Shown here: positions 1 to 9,030 of the stretch, in pieces
Position numbering within the stretch: the stretch's first letter is position 1
How the letters are laid out: every line of letters starts with the position of its first letter
Assembly (NCBI GenBank): GCA_030150045.1
Contig: JASLGM010000041.1
Span: 1-64,000 of the forward strand
DNA: 64,000 bases
Direction: 5' to 3'
Source of the DNA: Taishania sp.
GTDB lineage: Bacteria; Bacteroidota; Bacteroidia; Flavobacteriales_D; Crocinitomicaceae
Position numbers and translations under genes: made by a program
Notes under the pieces: generated by a model
Database searches by the model: none
What the model was told of the DNA's origin: nothing
What the model saw: the letters and a program-made list of their open reading frames with translations, nothing else

Positions 1-1
1 G

Positions 2-3000
2 AGAACTTCTAATCAAGAAGTACTGCTAAAAGAAGAATTGCGTACTTTTTTGTTGGCTCGTTATACAGATTTGGAAGAAGTAGAATTGGAAAGTATTATT
101 AATGAACTTGCTTTTCAATCTGCGTCTAACCTATATGAATCAAATAAGTACATCTGTAAGTTATTAGCAGATGGTTTGATTTTTAAAAGAAACAATCCAA
201 ACAAGAAAGATTTACATATACGTTATATTGATACTGATCATGTAAAAGCAAATGATTTCAAAATTGTCAATCAACTAGAAATTCAAGGTTCGGAACTGCG
301 TATTCCTGATTTGATTTTATATATCAATGGAATACCTGTTGTCGTTTTTGAATTTAAGACAGCTATCGAAGAGGAAATAACCATTCACAATGCCTATAAG
401 CAATTGACCAATCGCTACCGCCGAGATATTCCTGAATTGATGAAATACAATGTGTTTTGTATTATCAGCGATGGGGTGAATAACAAAGCAGGGACTGTGT
501 TTTCTTCTTATGAATTCTTTTACGGTTGGAATAAAATTACAGGTGAAGAGAAAAAAGCTTTATCGGGGATTGAAACCACAACATCAATCGTTCACGGAAT
601 GCTGAATCAAAACAGATTGGTAGATATTATTCACAATTTTGTTTTGTTTCCTGACAATTCGAAACACGAACTCAAAATTTTGACACGTTATCCGCAGTAT
701 TATGCTTCGAATAAATTGTATCAAAATATCTTAAAACATCGCAAACCTGAAGGCGACGGAAAAGGCGGAACTTATTTTGGAGCAACAGGTTGTGGGAAGA
801 GTTATACGATGCTGTATTTGTCGCGTTTATTGATGCGTTCTACAGAATTTTCTAGTCCTACGATTATCATTATTTCAGATCGTACAGATTTAGATGACCA
901 ATTATCAAAGGATTTTACAAATGCCAAAAAATTTATTGGCGATGAAAACATCATTAATATCGAATCAAGAGCCGATTTAAGAGATCGTTTGCGAGGTATT
1001 GAAAGTGGCGGTGTGTATTTAACAACGGTTCAAAAGTTTGCGGAAGACGATGAAATTCTTTCCGATAGAACGAACATCATTTGTATTTCAGATGAGGCCC
1101 ATCGCTCACAAGTTAATTTAGATTTAAAGATTAAAATTGATGATGAAAAAGGGGTTACTAAGTCTTATGGTTTTGCAAAATATTTACATGATTCCTTACC
1201 TAATGCTACGTATGTTGGGTTTACAGGTACACCTATTGACAAGACCTTAGAGGTATTTGGAGATGTGGTAGATCAATATACTATGTTTGAGTCAGTAAAC
1301 GATGAAATTACCGTTCGTTTGGTATATGAAGGTAGAGCTGCAAAAGTAAATTTAGATTATAATAAAGTTCAAGAAATTGAACGCTATTATGAAAATGCAG
1401 TTGCAGATGGTGCATCAGAGTATCACGTAGAAGCAAGTCAAAAAGCCATTGCAAAAATGGAAGTAGTTTTAGGTGATATAGATCGTATTAAAGCGATTGC
1501 CAAGGATTTTATAGCGCATTATGAAAATCGTTTAAAAGAAAATGCAACTGTTGCTGGTAAAGTGATGTTTGTATGTGCTTCTCGTGGAATCGCTTATAAG
1601 TTATATCAAGAGATCTTAGCCTTGCGTCCAGATTGGGGAGAGCTTATGTTGCCTAATGGTTTATCAGAGCGCGAGCAAAAGGAGATCAAACCAATAGAGC
1701 GAGTGAAGTTAATTATAACGCGCAACAAAGATGATGAAGAGGCATTATGGAATTTATTAGGTAACAAAGAAGACAGAAAAGAATTAGACCGTCAGTTTAA
1801 ACAAGTGAAGTCTAATTTTAAAATAGCTATTGTTGTTGATATGTGGTTAACCGGATTTGATGTGCCATTTTTAGATACGATGTACATTGATAAACCCTTG
1901 CAAACACATAATTTAATTCAAACAATATCTCGTGTAAATAGAAAGTACCAAGGGAAAGACCGTGGTTTAGTAGTGGATTATATTGGGATTAAAAAGAATT
2001 TGAATCACGCCTTAGGATTGTTTAATAATCAAACAGCTGATGATGATTTTGAGGACATAGACCAAGCTGAAATTATTGTTCGTGATCAAGTAGATTTGCT
2101 GCGTCAGTTTTTTAATCAATTTGATTCAAGTTTATATTACAACGGAACACCTGTAGAGCGGTTGAGTTGTTTAAATCGTGCTTCTGAAATAGTTTTAAAG
2201 ACAGAAGATTCTGAAAAATTCTTTGTCAATGTAACCAAAAAACTGAAATCTTCCTATAATTTGGTAAGTGGTTCAGAATTGTTTACTTATAAAGAAGTAG
2301 ATGAAATTCATTTCTATTTTGCGGTGAAATCTATTGTAGTTAAATTAACCAAAGGGGAAGCGCCAGATACAGCGCAAATGAATGAGAAGGTAGCTCGCTT
2401 GGTAGAGGAGGCTATCATTTCAGAAGGAGTTGAGGAAATCTTTAAATTGGATGATAATAAAGCAAATGCCATTGATTTATTCAACGATAAGTTCATAGAG
2501 AAAATCTCAAACCTAGAATTACCCAATACTAAAATTAAAATTTTAGAGCGTTTATTAAAACAAACAATCAATGATTTTAAAAAAGTAAATAAAGTAAAAG
2601 GACAAGAGTTCTCGGTCCGTTTACAATCTATTATCAATAGATATAACGAACGAAGCGAAGGAGATATCTTAGATTATGAGGGAATACAGTTTGATACAGC
2701 AGAGCAAATGTTGAATTTGATAATAAAACTACGTACTGAAATTGATTCTTTTACAGATTTAGGTATTGATTATGAAGAAAAAGCTTTTTATGATATTCTT
2801 GATATGATTTGTAATCAATATGGATTTGAATTTGATCATGATAAAATGCTTGAACTAGCTCGTGAAATAAAAAAGATTGTAGACAACACTGCTAAATACC
2901 CAGATTGGAACACACGTGATGACATCAAAGCCAAACTTAAGATGGATATCATCGTGAAGTTACACGAATACGGCTACCCTCCAATCACGCAAGAAGATGT

Positions 3001-3049
3001 ATACAAGAATGTTTTGGAGCAAGCCGAGAATTTTAAGAAGAATAATTAA
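2..3049 (+). CDS. hsdR: Type I restriction enzyme R subunit, 5' partial
   Basis: ATP-dependent DNA translocase and nuclease subunit of a type I restriction-modification enzyme. The reading frame is open to the left edge without a stop, so the true start lies outside the window. Numbering from the TTG at 38, a PD-(D/E)xK nuclease core is seen at P90-D91 and E105-F-K107. The SF2 motor follows: Walker A (TGCGKS, about 249-256), DEAH box (about 352), GFTGTP (about 393), then WLTGFD and a QTISRVNR motif VI. The visible length of about 1000 residues fits the family. The hsdM and hsdS partners are not in the window; by inference they lie upstream. No terminator is visible after the stop; repeat A1 follows directly. 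Confidence 0.93.
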   Translation, partial: RTSNQEVLLKEELRTFLLARYTDLEEVELESIINELAFQSASNLYESNKYICKLLADGLIFKRNNPNKKDLHIRYIDTDHVKANDFKIVNQLEIQGSELRIPDLILYINGIPVVVFEFKTAIEEEITIHNAYKQLTNRYRRDIPELMKYNVFCIISDGVNNKAGTVFSSYEFFYGWNKITGEEKKALSGIETTTSIVHGMLNQNRLVDIIHNFVLFPDNSKHELKILTRYPQYYASNKLYQNILKHRKPEGDGKGGTYFGATGCGKSYTMLYLSRLLMRSTEFSSPTIIIISDRTDLDDQLSKDFTNAKKFIGDENIINIESRADLRDRLRGIESGGVYLTTVQKFAEDDEILSDRTNIICISDEAHRSQVNLDLKIKIDDEKGVTKSYGFAKYLHDSLPNATYVGFTGTPIDKTLEVFGDVVDQYTMFESVNDEITVRLVYEGRAAKVNLDYNKVQEIERYYENAVADGASEYHVEASQKAIAKMEVVLGDIDRIKAIAKDFIAHYENRLKENATVAGKVMFVCASRGIAYKLYQEILALRPDWGELMLPNGLSEREQKEIKPIERVKLIITRNKDDEEALWNLLGNKEDRKELDRQFKQVKSNFKIAIVVDMWLTGFDVPFLDTMYIDKPLQTHNLIQTISRVNRKYQGKDRGLVVDYIGIKKNLNHALGLFNNQTADDDFEDIDQAEIIVRDQVDLLRQFFNQFDSSLYYNGTPVERLSCLNRASEIVLKTEDSEKFFVNVTKKLKSSYNLVSGSELFTYKEVDEIHFYFAVKSIVVKLTKGEAPDTAQMNEKVARLVEEAIISEGVEEIFKLDDNKANAIDLFNDKFIEKISNLELPNTKIKILERLLKQTINDFKKVNKVKGQEFSVRLQSIINRYNERSEGDILDYEGIQFDTAEQMLNLIIKLRTEIDSFTDLGIDYEEKAFYDILDMICNQYGFEFDHDKMLELAREIKKIVDNTAKYPDWNTRDDIKAKLKMDIIVKLHEYGYPPITQEDVYKNVLEQAENFKKNN

Positions 3050-3074
3050 TTGTAAAATTTTCAAATCAAACCCT

Positions 3075-3220
3075 CAGCCCGAGAGGAGCGCAATAGCTCT
3101 ACGAACGAAAAAAGGAAGGTGAACGTTTGTTTGTCGCAGCGACCAGCGGAAGCTCGGGGCAAGCAATACGTGAACGCTTTTTGCGGAGGAGACTAAAGCG
3201 CGTATACCGTTAAGGCTGCT
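3075..3220 (+). repeat. Structured intergenic element, family A copy 1
   Basis: 146 nt. It opens with CAGCC and closes with GGCTG, which pair as the outermost stem. The centre keeps the family core GCGACCAGCGGAAGC, enclosed by the short stem TTGTC/GGCAA (one G-U pair). An A-tract follows, as in most copies. It sits between the convergent hsdR and VF530 genes and faces copy 2 in inverted orientation. Confidence 0.8.
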
Positions 3221-3327
3221 AAAAAAAGGAAAGGAATAATCTTACTGAAATCTAACACAAGTAGATAAATATCGCATAAATCAATGAAAACACACGATAT
3301 TAAATGCGATTACGGGTAAACAGCAGT

Positions 3328-3582
3328 CTATTCAGCGGATGGGTTTTGACGTGCAGCTTTGGCTTTTTGGCGCAGAACATATAGGTACAAACTCTCCACT
3401 TTATCACGCGCCCAAGGTGTACGACGCAAAAACTTCAATGACGAATTGATACTCGGATCATGTGTAAAACAACGAATATTGATTTGGTATCCGAGCTCCT
3501 CAAAACCTTCATAATATTCAACCAACTCCTCCAAAATATCAACCAATTTCTTCCCGTGTAACGGATCCTTCGACGTATGCAT
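3328..3582 (-). CDS. VF530-type DNA-binding protein (DUF2132)
   Basis: Small protein of 84 residues matching the VF530/DUF2132 family, which is described as DNA-binding. The hallmarks are DPLHG near the start, a central INIRCFTHDPS segment and SLKFLRRTPWAR before the last helix. The frame can be extended upstream to a TTG at 3603, but that codon overlaps a perfect TATCTTTG promoter box (3601-3608). I therefore take the ATG at 3582. The tail is basic and rich in Lys/Ala. The gene stands alone, flanked by inverted family A repeats. Its cellular role is unknown. Confidence 0.85.
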   Translation of the reverse strand: MHTSKDPLHGKKLVDILEELVEYYEGFEELGYQINIRCFTHDPSINSSLKFLRRTPWARDKVESLYLYVLRQKAKAARQNPSAE

Positions 3583-3600
3583 ATTCTTCAAATTATTCCA

Positions 3601-3608
3601 CAAAGATA
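3601..3608 (-). promoter_or_regulatory. -7 promoter box of the VF530 gene
   Basis: TATCTTTG on the minus strand matches the Bacteroidota consensus TAnnTTTG. It lies 18 nt before the ATG at 3582 and overlaps the alternative TTG start, which argues against that start. Confidence 0.55.
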
Positions 3609-3718
3609 CACTTTAAACCCTGTCCAATTACGCGAAGTAAAACGAAAATGAATACGGAAATCGACAGGCAAATGTTAGGGAAAACGGTAAGAAAATCAGG
3701 GGAAAATAAAAAAGATGA

Positions 3719-3864
3719 GGCAGCCTAAACGGTCTACAGGCTTTAGTAAACACACTGAAAAGTGTTCACGCTAAATCTTTGCCGTCTGCTTCCGGTGGTC
3801 GCAACAGCAAAAATAGGTTCACTACTTTTCCGCCGTGTTGAGCTATCGCCATCCGCCCTGGCTG
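3719..3864 (-). repeat. Structured intergenic element, family A copy 2
   Basis: 146 nt, minus orientation. The ends are CAGCC/GGCTG, the core is GCGACCACCGGAAGC, and the inner stem is TTTGC/GCAAA. It lies between the VF530 gene and the dehydrogenase. Together with copy 1 it forms an inverted pair around the VF530 gene. A 60-codon open frame over it (3743-3925) is not considered real. Confidence 0.8.
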
Positions 3865-3934
3865 AAAATCGATTTTCAAAAATAAAAACCATGAGAAATT
3901 TGTGAATCCGCCTTGTTTCGACCATGTTTTACAC

Positions 3935-3968
3935 AAAAAAAACAGAGAGCAAGCCCTCCGTTTTTTCC
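3935..3968 (-). terminator. Terminator after the hydroxyacyl-CoA dehydrogenase
   Basis: Read on the minus strand, AACGGAG pairs with CTCTGTT (one G-U pair) and is followed by a run of eight T. It lies 16 nt past the stop codon. Confidence 0.6.
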
Positions 3969-3983
3969 TAATTTAAGAGATGA

Positions 3984-4880
3984 TTATTTTAAGAAATCCT
4001 TGTCCAAATATGCTGGATTAGGATAGGTATAAAATCCTTCACCTGTGGCAACACCTAATTTATTTTGATCAATAAAGTGCTCTTTAAAGTAAGCAACCGT
4101 TTCGATTTTTAAAGGATCTTTAGTTTTAGCTGCAGCCATCTGATTGATGTTATATGCTGTCGTAATTCCGACAACGTCAAGAATCGCGCATGGTCCCATC
4201 GGTGCGCCCGTTGCTAACATCCATGTTTTGTCAATAGTCGGAGCATCAGCAACGCCTTTCACCAACAAATCGGTTGCGGCATTCAACAAGGGAACTAACA
4301 GTGAATTTAAGATATATCCAGGTTGTTCTTTATGTAATGGCAAGGCAACCATACCAATCTGTTTCGCAAATTCCACTACTTGGTCGTAATATTTTTGGTC
4401 GGTTCCCGAATGGCCCATAATTTCAGCAGTATTGTGTTTCCATATTTGGTTGGCAAAGTGTAAGGAAAGAAATTTGGCTGGTCTACCTGTGTATGCTGCA
4501 AATTGACTTGGCAACAAAGTTGAGGAGTTGGTTGCAAAAACCGTTTTTTCAGGAGCCAATTTTGCAATCTTCTCGTAGAAATCAATTTTAATTTGCGGAT
4601 TTTCGGGAACAGCTTCAATCAATAAATCAGCATCTTTAATGGCATCAGCCAAATCAGAGGTATACGTTAATCGTGTTTTGGAAGCTTGTAAATCGGCATC
4701 AACAGCATTCAAATCTGCTTTGAAGTGTCCACACATTTCATCAAACTTACCTTTAGCAACTTCTAATACTTCATCATTGATGTCGTAAACAGTAACATTA
4801 AAACCGTGGAAAGCTGCTTGAAAAGCAATTTGATAACCTAAAACTCCACTTCCTGCAACGGTGACATTTTTAAAACTCAT
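3984..4880 (-). CDS. 3-hydroxyacyl-CoA dehydrogenase (short FadB/Hbd type)
   Basis: Oxidises 3-hydroxyacyl-CoA to 3-ketoacyl-CoA with NAD in fatty-acid or butanoate metabolism; cytoplasmic. The N-terminal Rossmann motif GSGVLG lies at about residues 11-16, followed by the acidic YDIND that binds the adenine ribose. ATNSSTL and LHFANQIW correspond to the usual catalytic Ser and His region, although the typical HFFNP is here HFANQ. The C-terminal domain carries EQPGYILNSLL and ATGAPMGPCAILD. The length of 298 residues fits the stand-alone enzyme. It is monocistronic with its own terminator. Substrate chain length cannot be told from sequence. Confidence 0.88.
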   Translation of the reverse strand: MSFKNVTVAGSGVLGYQIAFQAAFHGFNVTVYDINDEVLEVAKGKFDEMCGHFKADLNAVDADLQASKTRLTYTSDLADAIKDADLLIEAVPENPQIKIDFYEKIAKLAPEKTVFATNSSTLLPSQFAAYTGRPAKFLSLHFANQIWKHNTAEIMGHSGTDQKYYDQVVEFAKQIGMVALPLHKEQPGYILNSLLVPLLNAATDLLVKGVADAPTIDKTWMLATGAPMGPCAILDVVGITTAYNINQMAAAKTKDPLKIETVAYFKEHFIDQNKLGVATGEGFYTYPNPAYLDKDFLK

Positions 4881-5113
4881 AATACTTCTATTTTTAGTTA
4901 ATAATGGGTGTGCTTTTTTGATGTCTACAAGTTACGGATCTATCTGTCCTTTTCCACTTAACAAATGATAAGAAACGTGAAATTTAATAGCTTTTAACGA
5001 ATGATAACAAGAAAAAGACTAGGTTGTAATTGTTTGTACAAAAAAGTCTCTCTGGAGGTCGAAAATGCGATTAGATACTGATTGAAGTCATTTTTTTAGC
5101 GCGGAAATAACGG

Positions 5114-5121
5114 CAACTTTG
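5114..5121 (+). promoter_or_regulatory. -7 box directly before hemN
   Basis: CAACTTTG, 7 of 8 to TAnnTTTG, ends 4 nt before the ATG. This predicts an mRNA that starts at or beside the start codon. Confidence 0.45.
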
Positions 5122-5125
5122 CGCT

Positions 5126-6487
5126 ATGGTTGCAGATTTAGTTAATAAATATAATATTCAAGGACCAAGGTATACCTCTTACCCAACGGTTCCGAATTGG
5201 AAGCAAGATATGTTCACTATCGAAGCGTGGAAAGAAAATGTAAAATTCCAATTTCAATCATCAAATAAAGAAGAAGGAATTGCACTTTATATTCACTTGC
5301 CCTTCTGCGAATCGCTATGTACTTTTTGTGCATGTCACAAACACATCACCAAAAGACATGAACAAGAAATACCTTATCTTGAAGCTGTAGTTACAGAATG
5401 GAAAATGTATGTCGCTCTTTTCAAAGAAACAAATGGTGGTAAACCCAAATTAAGAGAATTGCATTTAGGCGGAGGAACACCAACATTTTTCCAACCCGAA
5501 AATCTTTCCTATTTACTAAAGGAAATATATGCCGATGTCGAACGAACTACAGATTTCGAAGGTAGCTTTGAAGGTCATCCAGATAGCACAAGCATCAAGC
5601 ACTTACAAACATTGCGGGAACTAGGTTTTCAACGCTTAAGCATAGGAGTACAAGATTATAACTTAGAAGTACAAAAAGCCATCCACCGCATGCAAACCTA
5701 CGAACAAGTGGAACAGGTGCACAATTGGGCTTTAAAAGAAGGATATACCAGTATTTCGCAAGACCTTGTTTATGGTCTACCTTTCCAATCTTTTGAAGAT
5801 CTAAAATATACTTTAGAAAAAACACTGGAATTGAAACCGCATCGAATTGCCTTTTATTCTTATGCGCACGTGCCATGGATTAAAGGATTAGGACAACGAG
5901 GTTTTGATGAAAACGACCTTCCTACCGCAGAATTAAAGCTAAAAATGCTATTATATGCAAGAAAAACACTTTTGGAAAACGGATACATTTCTATTGGAAT
6001 GGATCATTTTGCGTTGCCAGAAGACAGCATGGCTAAAGCTTTAGAAAATGGAAATTTGCATCGTAATTTTATGGGCTATACAATAGCCAATACAAAATTG
6101 ATGGTTGGTTTGGGTATGTCTTCCATTTCGGATACATGGACCGCATTTGGTCAAAATGAGAAAAGCTTAAAAGTATATATGGAATCCATTGCAAGAGGAG
6201 AATGGCCCATCGTGAAAGGACATCTTTTAAGTGAAAAAGACCTCTTGTTGCGTCAGATGATTCTGGATTTAATGTGTCTTTTCGAAACACAAACCTTTTC
6301 CCTCGACTTGATCAATCCAACACAACACGAAATGTTCGAAGAATTGCTTAAAGATGAAATGATACTTGTGCAAGACAAACACTTAAAAGTTTTAGATAAA
6401 GGAAAGAATTTTGTTAGAAATGTGGCCATGACCATAGATCCTTATCTAAAAGAAAATACGCAAACGACCTATTCAAAAACAATCTAA
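5126..6487 (+). CDS. hemN: Oxygen-independent coproporphyrinogen III oxidase
   Basis: Radical SAM enzyme that decarboxylates coproporphyrinogen III to protoporphyrinogen IX without oxygen, in haem synthesis. The cluster motif CxxxCxxCxC is present as C61, C65, C68 and C70. GGGTPTFF follows as the SAM-binding glycine motif, then the SIGVQDYN segment and GMDHFALP typical of true HemN and not of the HemW relatives. The 453 residues match the family. It is monocistronic, with a near-leaderless promoter box upstream and a bidirectional terminator after it. Presence of this enzyme suggests growth at low oxygen. Confidence 0.93.
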   Translation: MVADLVNKYNIQGPRYTSYPTVPNWKQDMFTIEAWKENVKFQFQSSNKEEGIALYIHLPFCESLCTFCACHKHITKRHEQEIPYLEAVVTEWKMYVALFKETNGGKPKLRELHLGGGTPTFFQPENLSYLLKEIYADVERTTDFEGSFEGHPDSTSIKHLQTLRELGFQRLSIGVQDYNLEVQKAIHRMQTYEQVEQVHNWALKEGYTSISQDLVYGLPFQSFEDLKYTLEKTLELKPHRIAFYSYAHVPWIKGLGQRGFDENDLPTAELKLKMLLYARKTLLENGYISIGMDHFALPEDSMAKALENGNLHRNFMGYTIANTKLMVGLGMSSISDTWTAFGQNEKSLKVYMESIARGEWPIVKGHLLSEKDLLLRQMILDLMCLFETQTFSLDLINPTQHEMFEELLKDEMILVQDKHLKVLDKGKNFVRNVAMTIDPYLKENTQTTYSKTI

Positions 6488-6504
6488 AAGAATATTATTG
6501 AACT

Positions 6505-6539
6505 AAAAAAGCCAGTGAAAATTTCACTGGCTTTTTTTA
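6505..6539. terminator. Bidirectional terminator between hemN and the LacI regulator
   Basis: GCCAGTGAA pairs with TTCACTGGC. It has an A-tract on the left and seven T on the right, so it can stop transcription from both convergent genes. Confidence 0.85.
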
Positions 6540-6550
6540 TAATTATTTCG

Positions 6551-7543
6551 TTAATGTGAATCTCGCACAATCAACTCTCCGTGTAACACTTCGTGTAAAC
6601 CCGGTTGCGTATTTTCCTTTAAACGGGAATATAAACGATTAACGGCATTTTTACCAATATTAGCTGTTGGCTGTTTTAATGCTGTGATTCCAGGCTCAAT
6701 AAACGAGAACAATTCTGAATCATCAAAACAAATCAAACGTGCATCTTTTCCTAATTGAACGTCGCAATGACGTAAACCAGCAATGGTACGTAAAGCAACC
6801 ACATTGGAAAGCGCTAAAAAGCTATCACAATGTTGATCCAACAGCGCTTTAATGGTAATATTAGCATGTTCTTGTTCCAAAGAAAGGTTCACAATCTCAT
6901 AAGGAATATTCATTTCTTCACACGCTTGAACCGCTCCTTTTAAACGATGCTCAGATGTAGTGATGATATTATTATTCTTAACAATAATCGCTAATTTTTT
7001 AGGTTTCTCTCTAAAGTAGCCAACTAACTTACGTGCTTCTTCGAAATTATCTAATCCAACAAAGTCTGTTAAATCATCTCCAGGACGATCTGCGAAAACC
7101 ACAGGAATATGTGTTTCATTCAAAATCGGAATCAGATTATCGATTTTATTACTTGGAGAAATAATCATTCCATCAATAGAACGTTGGATTAATTCACGCA
7201 TCAAATTCATTTCAAGCGCTTTGTCTTCATTCGTATTCACGATAAAAACATTGTATCCTTTTTGGTGTAATTCCTCTTGAATAGTTTTACATAATTCGGC
7301 ATAAAACGGGCTAGAAATGTCTGAAACAACAACTCCAACTGTTTTCGTTTCTCCCTGCCTCAAACTCTTAGCAAAGAAATTAGGAACGTAAGCCAATTCC
7401 TTCGCTTTGTCTTTAATCAGCTGTTGTTTTTCTTTGCTGATATTGAAATCATCGCCTTTCCCATTCAAAACGAATGAAACGGTAGCTTTAGACACCCCAA
7501 CTGCGCGGGCGATATCTTCAAGTGATGTTCTTTTTGCTTTCAT
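6551..7543 (-). CDS. LacI-family transcriptional regulator
   Basis: 330 residues: an N-terminal LacI helix-turn-helix (LEDIARAVGVSKATVS, about 7-22), a hinge helix, and a periplasmic-binding-protein-like effector domain starting at TKTVGVVVSDISSPFY. It probably represses or activates a sugar-use regulon. No sugar genes lie next to it, so the effector and targets are unknown. It is the last gene of a minus-strand series (rpoN, membrane protein, M48 protease, this gene) with a 26-nt gap to the protease, so co-transcription is possible. It ends at the bidirectional terminator. Confidence 0.9.
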   Translation of the reverse strand: MKAKRTSLEDIARAVGVSKATVSFVLNGKGDDFNISKEKQQLIKDKAKELAYVPNFFAKSLRQGETKTVGVVVSDISSPFYAELCKTIQEELHQKGYNVFIVNTNEDKALEMNLMRELIQRSIDGMIISPSNKIDNLIPILNETHIPVVFADRPGDDLTDFVGLDNFEEARKLVGYFREKPKKLAIIVKNNNIITTSEHRLKGAVQACEEMNIPYEIVNLSLEQEHANITIKALLDQHCDSFLALSNVVALRTIAGLRHCDVQLGKDARLICFDDSELFSFIEPGITALKQPTANIGKNAVNRLYSRLKENTQPGLHEVLHGELIVRDSH

Positions 7544-7569
7544 TTTTCTACGTTTTCTAAACGCTTCGA

Positions 7570-8358
7570 TTAAGGTAATTTGCTAACCATCTTTTTATAT
7601 TCAGAAGTATACGTTTGACTTCCCGTACAACCATACGATTGTTTGTGTGACGTATAACTTTGAATTCTATTTCCTGGATCCGGGTGTGTACTTAAGAACT
7701 CTGGCGTTCCTGCTCCACCGTGTGCTTGAATCTTTTCAAAGAAGCCTGCTCCACCTGCCGCATTGTAATCTGTTGGACACAAATATTGCACTGATTTTTC
7801 ATCCGCTTCGGCCTCGTGATTACGAGAGAATTTCAATCCCACCAAAGAAGAAGTAATCATTGCAAGGTTTTCGTACTTACCTAAAACAATCTTCGCTAAA
7901 GTTTCAATACCATACATTTGTGTCATTTGCTTGGTCGAGTGACGCATATCCGCATGTGCAATTTCATGTCCTAACACTCCTGCAAATTGATCTTCAGAAT
8001 CCAAATACTTCAAAATTCCAGTATACACATAAATATAACCACCTGGCGTACAAAAAGCATTTAATGTGGTGTCATTTTTAATCACACGAATTCTCCAACT
8101 AAAATCATTTTTGTGTTGTACCTTTCCAGAATTCAAAATCTTGTCACGCACCTGATAAATATATTGATAAACGGATGCGTACTTCGTGGAATCCAAAAGC
8201 GGATAATTTTTCTGATCTCCATCAATTTCTTTGGCTACTTGCGCACCAAACTCTCTGTCTTGATCAATAGTAAAAAGGTTAATCCCTTGACCTGTTTTCA
8301 TGCCACATGCAGAAACAATAAAAATTAAGCCTAAAAAAAGAGCAGCTAATTTATTCAT
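7570..8358 (-). CDS. M48-family metalloprotease lipoprotein
   Basis: 262 residues. A lipoprotein signal peptide ends in VSAC with the lipidated Cys at 18, so the protein should sit in the cell envelope. Zinc motif HEIAH is at 131-135, and the third ligand is probably the Glu in HEAEADE, about residue 181. This is the M48 layout of BepA/LoiP-like periplasmic proteases that degrade misfolded outer-membrane proteins; that role here is inference from family. The start lies 8 nt after the stop of the upstream membrane-protein gene, consistent with an operon. Confidence 0.88.
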   Translation of the reverse strand: MNKLAALFLGLIFIVSACGMKTGQGINLFTIDQDREFGAQVAKEIDGDQKNYPLLDSTKYASVYQYIYQVRDKILNSGKVQHKNDFSWRIRVIKNDTTLNAFCTPGGYIYVYTGILKYLDSEDQFAGVLGHEIAHADMRHSTKQMTQMYGIETLAKIVLGKYENLAMITSSLVGLKFSRNHEAEADEKSVQYLCPTDYNAAGGAGFFEKIQAHGGAGTPEFLSTHPDPGNRIQSYTSHKQSYGCTGSQTYTSEYKKMVSKLP

Positions 8359-8366
8359 ACTAATTA

Positions 8367-9029
8367 TTAAATGATGTTGTTTATTAATAAAAAATCTAAT
8401 GAAAAGGTAATTGCGAATCCAGTTACAAAACCAACCAACAATTCCAAATCCGTATGTTTATTTAAGATAATTCTGGAAGCAATTACCGCAGCGCCAACCA
8501 GTGTTGCAGCTATTAAAAACCATATATTTCCTATGGGTTGATTGATGTAATAAGAAAACAAAAATCCAAGACCAATACCGATTCCCGTCGCGTGCGCACT
8601 TACCTTAATCAAACGATTCGTTCCTAGGTTCACCATGGAAGCGATGGAACAGCCTAGAGCAAGCGCAAGAAAATGATCGGACACGAAAACCGTTTTGTTC
8701 AAGTTGAAAATCATGAAACTGAGTCCTAATCCATAGATAACGATTAAAATATAGGGCAAAGATCGCTCTTTTTTGTTATCCATTTCTACCGTTTCAATCA
8801 TTTTTGTCCACCGCATAATCAAAATGCTGACCGCTGGAAAAATCATCCCAATGATAAAAAAGATACTCAGAAAATACACCTTCGCTTTCGGATCAAGTAA
8901 AAACAGGGAATTTTGAAAACTCTTGTAATCAATCGACGCGGGGATGAACATGGCAAATGCCAGCACAAACACCGGTATGTTTAATGGAATAAAGATCCAC
9001 GAAAGCAATTGAGCGATAATTTTCTGCAT
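8367..9029 (-). CDS. Integral membrane protein, PAP2-like
   Basis: About 220 residues with five to seven hydrophobic helices. The segment KVSAHATG, followed later by SRIILNKHTDLELLVGF, resembles the conserved His blocks of PAP2-type lipid phosphatases, but the full phosphatase signature is not clear, so the function stays open. An ATG at 9056 would overlap rpoN by 26 nt. The ATG at 9029 lies one base past the rpoN stop and starts directly at the hydrophobic N-terminus, so it is preferred. Probably translated from the rpoN transcript. Confidence 0.7.
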   Translation of the reverse strand: MQKIIAQLLSWIFIPLNIPVFVLAFAMFIPASIDYKSFQNSLFLLDPKAKVYFLSIFFIIGMIFPAVSILIMRWTKMIETVEMDNKKERSLPYILIVIYGLGLSFMIFNLNKTVFVSDHFLALALGCSIASMVNLGTNRLIKVSAHATGIGIGLGFLFSYYINQPIGNIWFLIAATLVGAAVIASRIILNKHTDLELLVGFVTGFAITFSLDFLLINNII

Positions 9030-9030
9030 C

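Noticed and set aside
3743..3925. 60-codon frame upstream of VF530
   Set aside because: Inside family A copy 2; not conserved between copies.
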